A DNA stretch of 64,000 nt from positions 74,558,989 through 74,622,988 of the forward strand of contig JAAALK010000082.1 of the NCBI GenBank assembly GCA_019279435.1, given 5' to 3'. The DNA comes from Zizania palustris (Eukaryota > Streptophyta > Magnoliopsida > Poales > Poaceae). This document shows positions 34,873 to 45,610 of the stretch, piece after piece (positions within the stretch are counted from its first letter, which is position 1; each line of letters opens with the position of its first letter). Both the position numbers and the translations under genes were made by a program. The notes beneath the pieces were generated by a model. The model was not told the origin of the DNA. It did no database searches and worked only from the letters and a program-made list of their open reading frames with translations.

Positions 34873-35235
34873 GGAGCCCAGGCCACTGGCTTGTAGGCAT
34901 TCGTAAAAGAGCCCAAAACCACATTCTACGGAGTCCAAGCTATTGGCTGGTAGACTTCCGTAAAAAGAGCCGAAGGTGGCCAAAATCTACGGAGTCCAAG
35001 CTGCAGCTTGCAGACTTCCGTAAAAAGAGCCGAAGGTGGCCAAAATCTGCGAAGTCCAAGCCATTGGCTGGTAGACTTCTGCAAAAACAGCCGAAGGTGG
35101 CTAGATTATACGGAGTCCAAGCCATTGGCTGGTAGACATCCGTAAAAAGAGTCCAAAGAGACCATTGCAAACTCCGAACCATTGGTTCATCAGAGATCGC
35201 AAAGACAAGCCGAAGGTGGCTAAAGCAAAACAGCA
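34873..35235. repeat. Tandem repeat of about 60 bp, six imperfect copies, between convergent genes
   Basis: Units begin near 34873, 34930, 34991, 35051, 35112 and 35173. The shared core is GGAGTCCAAGCCATTGGCTGG, where AGCCATTGGCT is nearly self-complementary, followed by TCCGTAAAAAGAGCCGAAGGTGGC-like sequence (motif given in parts; see positions). A plus-strand frame encodes RKKSRRWPKS repeats by chance. It lies exactly between the 3' ends of gag-pol and of the antisense ORFs. Confidence 0.85.
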
Positions 35236-35577
35236 TTTGAGCCATGAGGTTCGAATGTCTGTTAACATAGTCCAAAGTGACAAATTTTTTAAGACACTAA
35301 AGTGTCCCAGAAGTTATCTCAAGTGATTTCTTTCATAAAACAAAGGTACTAAGCTACCATTCTTCCGACTGCAAAAAGTCGAAGACATTTCATAAGATTT
35401 CAAAAGATCTTTAAATGACAGAGGGGCTCCGAACCCCCAAAAAATTGTACTCCGAAGTTTTTTCTTTGCGCATAACCATCTTTGAATACATTTCGAAGTT
35501 GCTTATACCCAAAGAGGGGCTAGTAAATATGGAGACAATTTTAAATCGGCATTCATTATTGAAATAAATGTGTTACA
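35236..35577. other. B spacer between the tandem repeat and antisense ORFs
   Basis: AT-rich DNA with no coding frame that I can support. If the antisense genes are transcribed this should hold their 3' untranslated region. Confidence 0.4.
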
Positions 35578-36054
35578 CTATGAAAAATTGGTATCTATAC
35601 CAAGAAGGAATCGGAGACCTCTTCGGTCCCGAGAGCTAGGGGTGGAACGACTAGTTCCAACATCAGAAGTCCTAAGAACTTTACGTTTAACTCTCTTCCT
35701 TCCCTTCGAAGCTCTAAAATCCTTCTGCTCTTGTTGAAGCTCGGCCCAAGTTCGAAGCCGCTCGAGGCTTCTTTCCCAGCTTCTAAGATCTTCAGATCTT
35801 TTATTTCGAGCTTCACCTTCGTCTTCAGACCAGTTAGTGTCTTCAGAAGACGAGGTGTTTGCGTCAACTTCTTTATCTTCCTCTTTAATATAAGACAATA
35901 CGTCTTTGATTACTTCGGGCGCAATTATGCCGGAGTCATCTCGAGGAATAAGAAATCGAGGACGCTTATAACTCTTTAGAAGTTCGAAGGTGTTCCACAA
36001 TGAGCGAAGTTCGTTGTTAAGCTCTAATACTTCGATATCTTCCATAAGAGGCAA
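35578..36054 (-). CDS. Element B second antisense ORF (about 155 codons)
   Basis: The minus-strand frame from about 36054 (first ATG 36045, in LPLMEDIEVLEL) ends TGA/TAG-side at 35578. The product is charged, with an acidic Ser/Asp/Glu stretch (SSSEDTNWSEDEGEARNK) and a basic C-terminus, and no domain that I know. It starts directly after a splice-acceptor-like ATATTTTTAG and lies in phase with the exon ending near 36143 if a weak GTTTAG donor there is used. It could therefore be a last alternative exon of the larger antisense gene or a separate small ORF. Confidence 0.4.
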   Translation of the reverse strand: MPLMEDIEVLELNNELRSLWNTFELLKSYKRPRFLIPRDDSGIIAPEVIKDVLSYIKEEDKEVDANTSSSEDTNWSEDEGEARNKRSEDLRSWERSLERLRTWAELQQEQKDFRASKGRKRVKRKVLRTSDVGTSRSTPSSRDRRGLRFLLGIDTNFS

Positions 36055-36139
36055 AGCCTAAAAATATGACAAACAAGACTTTCATTGATAAATGTTTACA
36101 AGCATGAGTTTTACATAATCAAAAAATCCTAAATAATTC

Positions 36140-37344
36140 CTAAACTTGCGGGTTCGGAGGAGGCTGACTGCTCGAAGCTTGGCTCCGAACTTGCTTCTGG
36201 CATTGGCCTTCATCGATCCAAGCCTTGATCGCAGAATGACCTTCGGCTCTCCATGAGGTTTGAAAGGCTCGCCAGGCGGCAGTCACGCCTTCGGAAGGAT
36301 TCAAAAGCCGCTCGTCGTCGAAGGTAATGGAGCTCTCTGCGCTCGGAGTGATTGTTCGGCCCAAATCCTCGTAGTAACGAAGTAATCCGAGGGCAGACAC
36401 TTGTCCGGAGAGTTCTCCATAACGCATGCCTGCCGTCTTCATTTGCTTCGCTGCTCCTTGGATCCTCTTTAACCGGCGCAGCAGAGTCACATTGTCATCC
36501 GAAGGAAGTGATCCAGTAGTACCGAAGTACTCCAGAACACCTAGCATCTGTTCGATGACCTCCGTAGCCACCTTCTCCGACTTGAGCTTTTCTTCAATTA
36601 GTGCATCCTTGCTCGAAGTCGTTTCTGCCAAAACTCCGGAAATCCTAGCATTCTCCGTAATTAGATCTTTCTTCTGGTTTAGGAGTTGGCTAGTTTCCTC
36701 TTGGAGCCTTACAAGTTCGGACCCAGCACTAGCATGCTCCAACCGCATCTTTTCAATTTCAGCCCGAAGCACAATTCTTTCTGCTTCGAACTCTTTATTA
36801 ACAGCCTCCAAGCCCTGTCTGGCCCTACGCTCCGCTGAAATCACATTATCCATCTGAAGTACTCTAGCTTCGGAGAAAGATAAGTTGCGTTTAAGAGCTT
36901 CATTTTCTTCCCGAAGCTGAGCAATTTCATTTTCGTTCGATAAAGCTGCAGCGCGGGCCAAGACCGCTTGCTAAGAAGAGAAAAAACTGAAGTAAGAAAT
37001 TATTCATTTATAATTTGCTGCTAGTTCGAAGATGTACTTCGAACCCAATATAATTCGCTAAAAGATATTGGTTCGAAGGTGCTCCGTACCTGGTAGGCTG
37101 CTCGTTCCAAAGCAACGTTGAGCTCCGAATTCTTCGCCTTGTTTAATTTTGCTACCAGCTCTGTCTCCCCAATCTCCCGACTCACTCGACCTAAAGGTTT
37201 GAGCAAAGTCCGAAGCCCTTTTCTTTGCTCCAAAAAAGGAGTTAAAAGAGGGAGCAGAGCCGAAGCCTTTTGGTCTTCCCTGTTTGGCGAAGCTCCGGAG
37301 TGTTCTCCTGAGGTCCTTGGAACTTCCGAAGATGGCCCCCCCTC
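36140..37344 (-). CDS. Element B antisense gene, 3' half (coiled-coil part), separated from its 5' half by Sirevirus H
   Basis: Exon 3 continues from 37339 to 37090, then a 119-nt intron (37089-36971; donor CAG/GTACGG, acceptor TTCTTCTTAG) and exon 4 from 36970 to the TAG at 36140. Without splicing the frame meets a stop at 37021. Exon 4 is a long coiled coil (heptad-like runs such as NENEIAQLREENEALKRNL and EIEKMRLEHASAGSELVRLQ), ending in a Pro/Ser-rich tail. Phases match: exon 3 ends after a full codon and exon 4 opens in frame. Together with the 5' half the coding sequence is 2847 nt, 949 codons. Role unknown. Confidence 0.65.
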
Positions 37345-37460
37345 TGAGGAGCCATGCTGAATAGCGTGGGCCTCATGGCTCCAGATGTGATGAGTCATTG
37401 TCAACGGTAGTCAAAGAGGACTGAAATGAGAGAGAAGATCTGTTGCGTCTGGGCCGCGTG

Positions 37461-37663
37461 TGACTCAGGTACACGGGCAGCAAGCGACTATCGGGCAGAG
37501 GAGGCCGCGAAGTCGGGCTGGCCCAATCCGGGTACATGGGCTAGGAGCAGCAGAGGATCCACTGGGCTGTTGACCAGGATTGACTCAGGTACACGGGCGG
37601 TGAGCGATTGCCGGGCTGAGAGAGCTGCGGAGTCGGGCCGGCCCAATCCGGGTACCTGGTGCA
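37461..37663 (+). promoter_or_regulatory. Duplicated U3 block with inverted CAGGTAC/GTACCTG ends
   Basis: Each copy is bounded by CAGGTAC and GTAC(A/C)TGG, so copy 2 can pair end to end, and holds CCGGGC/GCCCGG-like steps. The duplication recurs in F, G, the solo LTR and the 3' LTR of H. Palindromic U3 repeats have been proposed as cis-regulatory elements in Sireviruses; the function here is inferred. Confidence 0.6.
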
Positions 37664-37934
37664 AAGTCGGTGGAGGCTTTGTCAGTTTCGGCGAAAAACT
37701 GACGACCGCTGATCTCGCATCGGATTGTCCAGAAGAGAAGCCGTAGTCACTATGAAAGCTTAGCTTCCGGATAAGTCATCTGTAAATAGGAGTTTACTAG
37801 TTTGTCCCTAGGCCCACAGTCTGTCAGTCGAGTCTGTAAAAATATCCTAAGGGCAGTTTAGTCTTTTCCATTTATTTTCAGCATCTGTAAAAACCCCAGG
37901 GGTATTTCTGCTTTTTACCCTCTTATTGGGCTGC

Positions 37935-37944
37935 CTATAAATAG
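37935..37944 (+). promoter_or_regulatory. TATA box of the H 5' LTR
   Basis: CTATAAATAG; repeated at 46460-46469 in the 3' LTR. Confidence 0.75.
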
Positions 37945-38477
37945 GCCCCAAACCCTAGGGTTAGGGTAACTCTCTTTTTAGGCTGCCCACTTTTGATCAA
38001 TACTCTAGTTGGAGAGGCTGTTTGGTGGCTATGAACTTTTCAGTCTACACAGGATCAATTGGAAGCTAAATATCAGTGAAGAAGAGATGCATTCAAGTTG
38101 AAGCCTTCAGAATCATAACTGCAGCTACTATTTCTGGCTTCGCTCTGCACAGGCTTCATCAAGTACCTAACAGGAGACAACTTTGAACAGTAACCTCTCA
38201 AACTCAGATAAATTGCTGTGATGATTTATTTCTGTGAAGTTTGATCTGTCATGATTTGAATGCTTTATTTAATCTGCCTATTAGCACTGTGTTGGTGTCT
38301 TTTCTATTAGGACACCGGTTGTTTTTAGGCTAGATCCTTTTAGGCTCAGTTGATCTGTTTACTTTTCGTTGTTAGTCTGTTGAGGTGCGTTGGGTGTTGG
38401 GAGCAGGCCATTTATTCGAAAGAATTTTTAAGGCGCCCATTCACCCCCCCTCTGGTCGCTACTTTCGATCCTACAAG

Positions 38478-38490
38478 TGGTATCAGAGCC
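38478..38490 (+). other. Primer-binding site of Sirevirus H
   Basis: TGGTATCAGAGCC, complementary to the 3' end of initiator-Met tRNA, 2 bp after the LTR. Confidence 0.95.
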
Positions 38491-38540
38491 TGGTTAGGGT
38501 TTTTCCATACCTTAACCGGTTCTAAACCCCAGTAGTGATC

Positions 38541-41294
38541 ATGACGTCTCCTGGCAAGGTCCCGTCCTTGGAAGCTTATGGCTATAATTATTGGAAGACT
38601 CGCATGCGAGCCTATCTCATGAGCCAAAGCTCGGACATCTGGGACATTTGCGTTCACGCTACGTTTGTCATATTGCCAGTTGCTGAGCGTGATTCTCCTG
38701 GTATCATCGCCCAGCATGTGAACAATAGCAAAGCGGTAAACATCTTGTTTTCTGGTTTGGGTCCCACTGAGTTTGAGCGTGTGAGCCATCTCTCCACTGC
38801 GAGAGAGATCTGGGCTACCCTCCAGGCACACCATGAGGGGACAGCTCAGGTCAAGGCTCGGCTCTATCAGACCTACCGGCGTGAGTACGAGAACTTCACA
38901 CAAAAGCCGGGTGAATCTGTTGAAGCATTGTTTGGTCGTTTTCAGTCGATCATAAACAAGCTTCGGGACAACAAGGCTGAGGGTGTTCAGTTGGTCTCAG
39001 ATCATGAACAGGCGCTCAAGGTTCTTCATACCTTGGACCCAAAAATCTGGGAGATCAAGGTATCCTCTATCATTGAGAGCACTTCTTATGATACCTTGAC
39101 CATTTCTGATTTGTTTAGCAAGCTGAAGGCCACCGAGGTTGATACCCAGTTGAGATCAAATCTCACTGGCTCTGGATCAAAGTCTCTGGCCCTTGCTACA
39201 CCTTCTGTTGATCCCTCTTCTGTGAGTTGTGTTGGGTTCTCTTTGATGTCTATCACTGAGGATCAGCTTGAGTCGTTGGGAGATGATGATTTGTGTCTTT
39301 TTAACAACCGGGTGCGTCGTGTCTATGATAAGAGGATGTTCAAAAGACACGGCACAAAGACCGGATGCTTTGAGTGTGGTGATCCAGGACACTTCATCGC
39401 CGACTGCCCCAAGCGCAATGGCCACAAGAAGGGCACCGGTGGTGGCTTCCACGACTCCGGCAAGCACGACAGCTCCTCCTTCAACAAGGGCAAGCCAAAG
39501 ACCAGATTCTTCAGAAAGGCCCTGAAGGACTACCGGCGAGAGAACAAGAAGCGCGACAAGGCCTTCTTCGCTGAGATGGAGAAAAGCTACTCCAAGCGGT
39601 CCACATCTTCTTCCTCTTCATCGAGCTCGAGCGATGAGGAGATCATCATCAGGAAGGGGAAGGACAAGGACGATCCAGCGGGCCTTTGCTTCATGGCCTT
39701 CGGGGACAGACCGAAGAGCCGCTCACACCAGCGCCGAAGATCCCGCAAGAGTTTCTGCTCAATGGCTCTTGGGGATAAGAAAGAGAAGAGCTCCTCCGAT
39801 GACTCCGACGACGACGACAATGAAAAGGTATCATCTTATGAACGTGAAATCGTTGATTTACTTGAAAGCAATCGTCAGGAGTTAAAATATCGGGAAAAAC
39901 TGCTTAGAGGGGCTAAGAAGAAGATAGATGAGTTAGAGAGTGAGCTTGCCGTGGCCAACGGCAGAATTGAGAGTCTATCTTCTTCCCCTTGCTTGGGTGA
40001 TAGCAGTGAGTGCCCAAAGTGTGAGGTGCTTCTGTGTGACCTGTCGACTCTAAAGTCCAGGTACACATAAAGGGTTGATGAGAGGGACGCTTTGGCCACT
40101 GAGCTTGAAAGCGCTCAGCTGGAGCTAAAAGATGCTCAAGCCACTGTCGTCGTTCCCTGTGCTGATTGCCCATCTCATCTTGCTAGTTTAGCTGAGCTGA
40201 AAGCCAAGGGCGATAAGCATCTGGGTGATTTGGAGAGAATGAGAGCTGAGCTTACGCAGACTAGGCTAGAGCTTGAGACATTGTCAGTTCCACCCACTGT
40301 CTGTGAGAACTGTCTGTCTCTTAGACTTGAGTTGATTAAGCTAAAAGCCGAGAAGTCTATCCAGGTAGATAGTGAGTGTGAGACCTGCTTGTCTCAGGTG
40401 GAGGTACTAGCATCCTTGAGAGAGGAGCTAGCTGATTCTCAGAATGAGAACTTTTACCTCCGGTCTATCCTGAGTTGGATCAGTGCCAGAGAGCCACAGC
40501 TCGGCATGATGATCCAGCAGTTCAAGAGGCAGGATGGGTTTGGGGTAGGTTATACCTACACCAAGGCTGACTTTGAGAGTGCCATTAGCCGGGCAGTGGA
40601 GTGGAGTAAAATGACTCCTGAGCAGAGATATCCCAAGACTCACTCCACTGAGTCTTCCCTGGCTAGTCAGCCCAAGGATGGAGTAATCCATGAACCACCC
40701 AAAGCTCCACCCAAGAAACCCATTTGGGTTCCAAAGCCCAAACTTCTCCACACTTCTCTAGACTCTCTTCCTGGACCCTCTCAACCCAAGAAGCCGACAC
40801 CAAACACCACTAAGCCCAAGAATCCCAAGCCTCAACCACATCCCAAGAAGCCCACCTATCATTGTGAGTACTGTCAGAGAGACGGGCATCTTGTGGAGTT
40901 TTGCTTCAGGAGGAAGCGGGTTGAGAAAGCAGAGAGAGCTCGTGGTGGTCAGGAGCAGTTTTACCAGCAGGGTGGTAGACTGCATGTTCCTCGACGCGGG
41001 GAGAGGCTGGAGGCCAGGCCGCGTCGTGTAGGTGGTGGTAGGGGAGACGGCTTTCAGGCCCGTGCTCCAGATGGTGGTGTTCGTTCCGGTAGAGCTCCAG
41101 GCCGTTTTGGCTACGGTCCTGGACCTCGTGGCCGAGGCTTTAGGCAGAACCAAGGACCACGTTTTGAGCCGCGTTTTGGTCCAAACTTTTCTGATGATTT
41201 CTGCTTTCCATCTTTTGAGCAGATGGCTCGACACTGGTTTAGCTCTTTTGCTAAACCCGGTGCCGGACCATTTGCTCCCACTTACAACCACTGA
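38541..41294 (+). pseudogene. gag: Sirevirus H gag with one internal stop
   Basis: ATG 38541 was chosen because the N-terminus MTSPGKVPSLEAY matches F and E. The 917-codon frame gives the capsid part (to about residue 250), zinc knuckle CFECGDPGHFIADC (about 39366-39407), a Ser-rich and acidic stretch, a long coiled coil (about residues 430-660), a Pro/Lys-rich linker and a second zinc knuckle CEYCQRDGHLVEFC (about 40863-40904), then a Gly/Arg-rich tail. TAA at 40068-40070 breaks it in the coiled coil; G is open at this place. The frame ends TGA 41292-41294. Gag builds the particle; Sirevirus Gag coiled coils are reported to bind dynein light chain LC8. Confidence 0.9.
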
Positions 41295-42625
41295 TTATGC
41301 AGGATCGGGGACTGGAGGATGTTTGGATCATGGACTCAGGATGCTCTCGCCACATGACGGGACATCGCAGATGGTTCTCCAGTCTCACTCCCCCGAGCTC
41401 CAAAGAGTACATCACCTTCGGGAACAGTGGTCAAGGGAAAGTAAGTGGCATTGGCTCAATTCGCATTTCAGACCATTTTTCTTTGAAGAACGTTGCTTTG
41501 GTTGGAAACTTGAATTTCAATTTGATTTCTGTTTCGCAACTTCTTGAGGATGGTTTGGAGGTGCGGTTTAAGAAGGGCAATTCTTCTGTGTGTGATTCTA
41601 GAGGGTCTTTGATTTGCCAGATCTTACCTTTCGGTAAAGTTTTTCGGATTGACTTCTCTAGTTCTTTTGGCCCTTCTCGCTGTTTGATTGCTGGATCCTC
41701 CTCTGAGCTCTGGAAGTGGCATAGGAGGTTAGGCCATTTGAGTTTTGACCTGCTAGTCAGGTTGAGCTCTATGGACCTCATCCGAGGATTGCCCAAGCTT
41801 AAGATGGAGAAGGATCTAGTTTGCCATCCCTGTCGTCACGGGAAAATGGTTGCCGCTTCTCACTCACCTGTGACTCAGGTGATGACTTCGTATCCGGGTG
41901 AGCTGTTACACATGGACACTGTCGGTCCAGCTCGGGTACGCTCAGTCGGTGGGAAGTGGTACGCACTTGTGATTGTTGACGATTTTTCTCGATTCTCGTG
42001 GGTTTTCTTTTTGGAGTCTAAGGATGAAACTTTTCATTTTGTTCATGACCTGATTTTGAAGCTGAAGAATGAGAACAATGGTCGGATGCGAGCAATTCGC
42101 TCCGACAACGGCTCTGAGTTCAAGAACTCTCAGTTCGTCAGCTTCTGCAGTGATCAGGGTCTTGATCATCAGTTTTCTGCTCCTTACACTCCCCCACAGA
42201 ACGGCGTTGTGGAACGAAAGAACCGCACGCTAGTCGAGATGGCCAGGACGATGCCCGATGAGCACAGGACTCCTAGGCGCTTTTGGGCTGAAGCCATGAA
42301 CACGGCTTGCTATCTGGCCAACCGCATCTTTCTTAGAGCTTACCTAGGTAAGACCTCATACGAGTTGCGGTTTGGCAGACAGCCCAAGGTGAGCCACTTG
42401 CGAGCGTTTGGCTGCAAGTGCTTTGTGCTCAAGAAGGGAGGACATTTGGACAAGTTTGAGTCTCGTTGCTGGGATGGTGTTTTTCTTGGTTACGCTTTGC
42501 ATTCTCGAGGCTTCCGTGTTTGGAACCTCGACTCCCAGCAGCTTGTCGAGACTTGTGAGGTTTCGTTTGATGAGTCCTTGCCTTCTTTGACTCCTTCTTT
42601 GAGCTTTCTGGTGATGGTGAGCTAG
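41255..42625 (+). pseudogene. pol (pro-int): Sirevirus H pol, protease and integrase part
   Basis: In the -1 frame relative to gag; that frame is open from 41255, overlapping gag by 40 nt, and has an ATG at 41297. Protease motif MDSGCSRHMTG (about 41330), integrase zinc domain (WHRRLGHLS ... CHPCRHGK, about 41720-41840), catalytic residues in HMDTVGP, RSDNGSEFKN and NGVVERKN, then the GKTSYELRFGRQP and copia C-terminal region. A 1-base loss in a T run at 42597-42600 (3 T here, 4 in G) shifts the frame and ends it at 42625. G also has pol in -1, so that arrangement is family-wide, not damage. Confidence 0.92.
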
Positions 42626-44490
42626 GAGAGTCCATCTTCGAGGAAGATGAGGATACTCCAGCTGCTGATGAGGGTGGGCCTTCTGCACCTCTTGCAGAGC
42701 CCACACCTTCTGAGACTTCGACTGAGGACGAGGGCGGACCTCTGATCACTTCTTCCACTTCGATCGAGCCCCCTCAGTCGAGTCCAGAGGTGCCAGCTGC
42801 TGACTCCGGTGAGGTGACTTCAGATCACCAGGGATCCCGAGCAGTTCAACGTGATCACCCCTCAGATCTCATCATCGGTGATGTGTCTACAAGAACTTTG
42901 CGTTCTTCTGTTGACTCTCTTGCTGTGTTTGCTGAATCTGCTTTTGTTGCATCTTTTGAGCCCAGAGACATTTCTCATGCTCTTTCTGACTCGAACTGGA
43001 TCAATGCCATGCAAGAAGAGCTTGAGAATTTTGTCCGCAATCGGGTTTCGACACTAGTAGAGCTGCCACCAGGATGCAACCCCATAGGCACCAAGTGGGT
43101 GTTCAAGAACAAGCAAGGTGAAGATGGGGTTGTGGTGCGCAACAAAGCTCGACTAGTTGCCCAGGGTTTTTGCCAGAAGGAAGGTATTGACTTTGAAGAA
43201 ACCTTCGCTCCTGTTGCCCGTCTTGAGTCCATTCGCATTCTTTTAGCTTTTGCCGCTTCGAAGGGTTTTAAGCTTTTTCAAATGGACGTCAAGAGTGCTT
43301 TTCTGAACGGGTACATAGAGGAGGAGGTTTATGTTAGGCAGCCCCCCGGTTTTGAAAACCCCAAGTTTCCTCGACATGTTTTTAAATTGCAGAAAGCTTT
43401 GTACGGGTTAAAGCAAGCCCCCAGGGCTTGGTATGACCGGTTAAAGCAGTTTTTGTTGGGGAAGGGCTTTGTGATGGGTTCTGTGGATAAGACTCTCTTC
43501 TTGCTCAGAGATGCTTCAGAATTTTTAGTCGCTCAGATTTACGTGGACGATATTATCTTTGGCGGTACTACTAACGATCTTGTGTCCAAGTTTTCTGAGC
43601 AGATGCACAGCGAGTTCGAGATGAGCCTCATGGGTGAGCTCAAGTACTTTCTAGGGCTCCAGATCAAGCAGACCAAGGACGGCACCTTCATCCACCAAGG
43701 TAAGTACACTCGTGACATGTTGAAAAAATTTGACTTTGGTGGTGAGCTGAAGCCGCAGATGACCCCGATGGGCACTTCTGGGGGTCTGGACAAGGACGAG
43801 AGCGGCGTCAAGGTCAACGAGAGAGAATTTCGAGGGATGATCGGGTCGCTGCTGTACTTGACGGCGACTAGGCCAGACATACAGTTCGCCGTGGGACTGT
43901 GCGCGCGCTTCCAGTCTTCACCACGCGCGTCTCATCGGCAGGCTGTCAAGCGCATCTTCAGGTATCTCACCTATGCGCCTGATCTTGGTCTTTACTATTC
44001 AGCATCATCTTCTCTTGATTTATCTGGCTTTTCGGACGCTGACTTTGGTGGGTGCCGGTTGGATCGCAAGTCGACTTCCGGTACTTGCCAGTTTCTTGGT
44101 TCTTCTCTTGTCTCTTGGTCTTCTCGAAAGCAATCTGGAGTTGCTCTTTCGACCACAGAGGCTGAGTATGTAGCTGCTGCTAGCTGCTGCTCACAGTTGG
44201 TTTGTATGATTTCCACTTTGCGAGATTTTGGGTTGTTCTTTCCTACCAGAGTTCCTTTGTTTTGCGACAGCACCAGTGCTATTAGTGTAGGGAAAAACCC
44301 ATGTCTTCATTCAAAAACCAAACACATTGATGTGCGCTTTCACTTTTTGCGGGATCAATATGAGAAAGGTGTCATTGACCTTGTTCATGTTGATACCCAT
44401 CATCAGTTGGCTGACATTTTCACCAAACCCCTAGACCAGTCTACTTTTGAGCGTTTACGAGGGGATTTGGGTGTTGTGTATCCTTTCTAG
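42626..44490 (+). pseudogene. pol (rt-rnh): Sirevirus H pol, RT and RNase H part (after frameshift)
   Basis: The frame set by the 1-base loss is open through an acidic Ser/Pro linker, then RT (WVFKNKQGEDG, LFQMDVKSAFLNG, YVDDIIFGG near 43538-43564) and RNase H with acidic residues in GFSDADFGG, STTEAEYVAA and FCDSTSAI, ending at TAG 44490. All RT and RNase H blocks are intact. From 42626 the protein has no start of its own (first ATG 42790), so it depends on being read from upstream. It would copy and process the element RNA in the particle. Confidence 0.93.
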
Positions 44491-44900
44491 GATATTTTGC
44501 GTCAGTTTTTCTTTCTTCTTTACTCTTTTCTTGAGTCTTTTTGTGTGTGTTCATATCATACATATTCACATATCACACTTTTGAGCCTGCTTCTGTTATA
44601 TGATTGAACTGCTTTACTTATTCTAGCTGGTACATGCTTTTGATTACTTGTCGATGATCATGCTTTGTTTCAGTTCATTTGATATGTCTGATATCTGTCA
44701 TATGCATGGCTTTTATGCTTTCAAACTTGAAAAATGATCACCATTGCTTCTGGTAACTAGCATGTGTAGGCTGAGTGCTTTTGCTATCTGTTACATGCCT
44801 TGTAGCTAGTTCATCACATAGATGCAGATATGCAACTTGGACATCTTTATGCTTTAACATGGAAAATATGCTATAAAAATGATAAAAAATCAAAAAATGA

Positions 44901-45089
44901 ATGAAAATTCCATGCCTTTTTATGCTTGAGTTGAAAAGATCCAAGTGGGTTTGCTTTGTCGCATTGCATTGTTCTGGACTGCTTACCATAGCACTTTGGT
45001 ATGAACTAGGACAGTGTAGTGTATGCCAAGACCAATGTCTTAAGCTTCCGATGGTCCAGTTTTGGCCTAGGCTTGACTTGGTCGGTTAG
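44901..45089 (+). CDS. Conserved 62-codon small ORF in the H 3' region, function unknown
   Basis: ATG 44901 to TAG 45087-45089. The product has a basic start (LELKRSKW), a hydrophobic stretch of about 18 residues (VCFVALHCSGLLTIALWY, residues 17-34) that could cross a membrane, and a CSVCQDQC cluster (residues 39-46). The same ORF in element G differs by one synonymous base in 189, whereas about 210 bp on each side differ by roughly 7-8 percent. The conserved block matches the ORF limits closely. Near-identity at the DNA level means RNA structure or gene conversion are alternatives to protein selection. I do not recognise a family. Confidence 0.45.
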   Translation: MKIPCLFMLELKRSKWVCFVALHCSGLLTIALWYELGQCSVCQDQCLKLPMVQFWPRLDLVG

Positions 45090-45470
45090 CATAAGGTTTG
45101 ACATGCAAATAACCCTTGGCACAAATGAAAAAGGAAAATGAAAAAGCCTGAAAATTAAAAAGACAACAAGTTTGCTGAAGCACTTTGTTTTGGACAATGC
45201 TTATCTTGGTAGATATCAGTTAGCTTCTGCATCTCATATCTTACCTCGCTTGTTAACTGGAAAATGTGGTGATGCCTTTGTTTGCAAAAACTGAAAAATG
45301 CGTGCTAATGACTTTCTTTAGATATCATCTGTTGCACTGATCATGCCATGTGTCTTAGACAGTATGTCTTTTGCTATACTTGTTAGATGTTGTAATTGCA
45401 GTCAATCATATCTGAGAAGCATGCTTTCTGCACTCCACCTGCACCCCAGTTGCATTCATTGCATATTTTG

Positions 45471-45610
45471 AGGGGGAGTTGTACTTCAGGGGAGTCAGTG
45501 TCGTTTTAGAGTGCTTGATGAGTTCACTTGTCAACAAGGGGGAGAAATTTTGGTATAAGAGTTTAAGGGGGAGTTTTGGCTTTCTCTGGGATTTGTTTCA
45601 GGGGGAGTTT
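45471..45610 (+). repeat. Repeated polypurine-tract-like motifs upstream of the H 3' LTR
   Basis: AGGGGGAG occurs at 45471, 45536, 45566 and 45600, with a shorter CAGGGGAG at 45487, before the true tract at 45859. Multiplied purine tracts are a known Sirevirus feature; extra tracts may give additional plus-strand priming sites. Confidence 0.8.

Larger units (their letters stand above)
37345..38475 (+). repeat. 5' LTR of Sirevirus H (1131 bp)
   Basis: TGAGGAGCC to GATCCTACA. A U3 block of about 85 bp is present twice with a 120-bp period (37461-37546 and 37581-37663), each copy beginning TGACTCAGGTACACGGGC and ending CCCAATCCGGGTAC. TATA box at 37935-37944. It is about 600 bp shorter than the F, G and E LTRs because the post-TATA part is different and shorter. 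Confidence 0.97.

Noticed and set aside
34794..35135. Basic repeat protein (RKKSRRWPKS) encoded by the B tandem repeat
   Set aside because: It follows the 60-bp repeat unit only partly in frame and lacks any non-repeat domain.
45006..45197. 63-codon ORF on the minus strand overlapping the conserved small ORF of H
   Set aside because: It is also present in G but carries several amino-acid differences in the part outside the conserved block, so it looks like a shadow.
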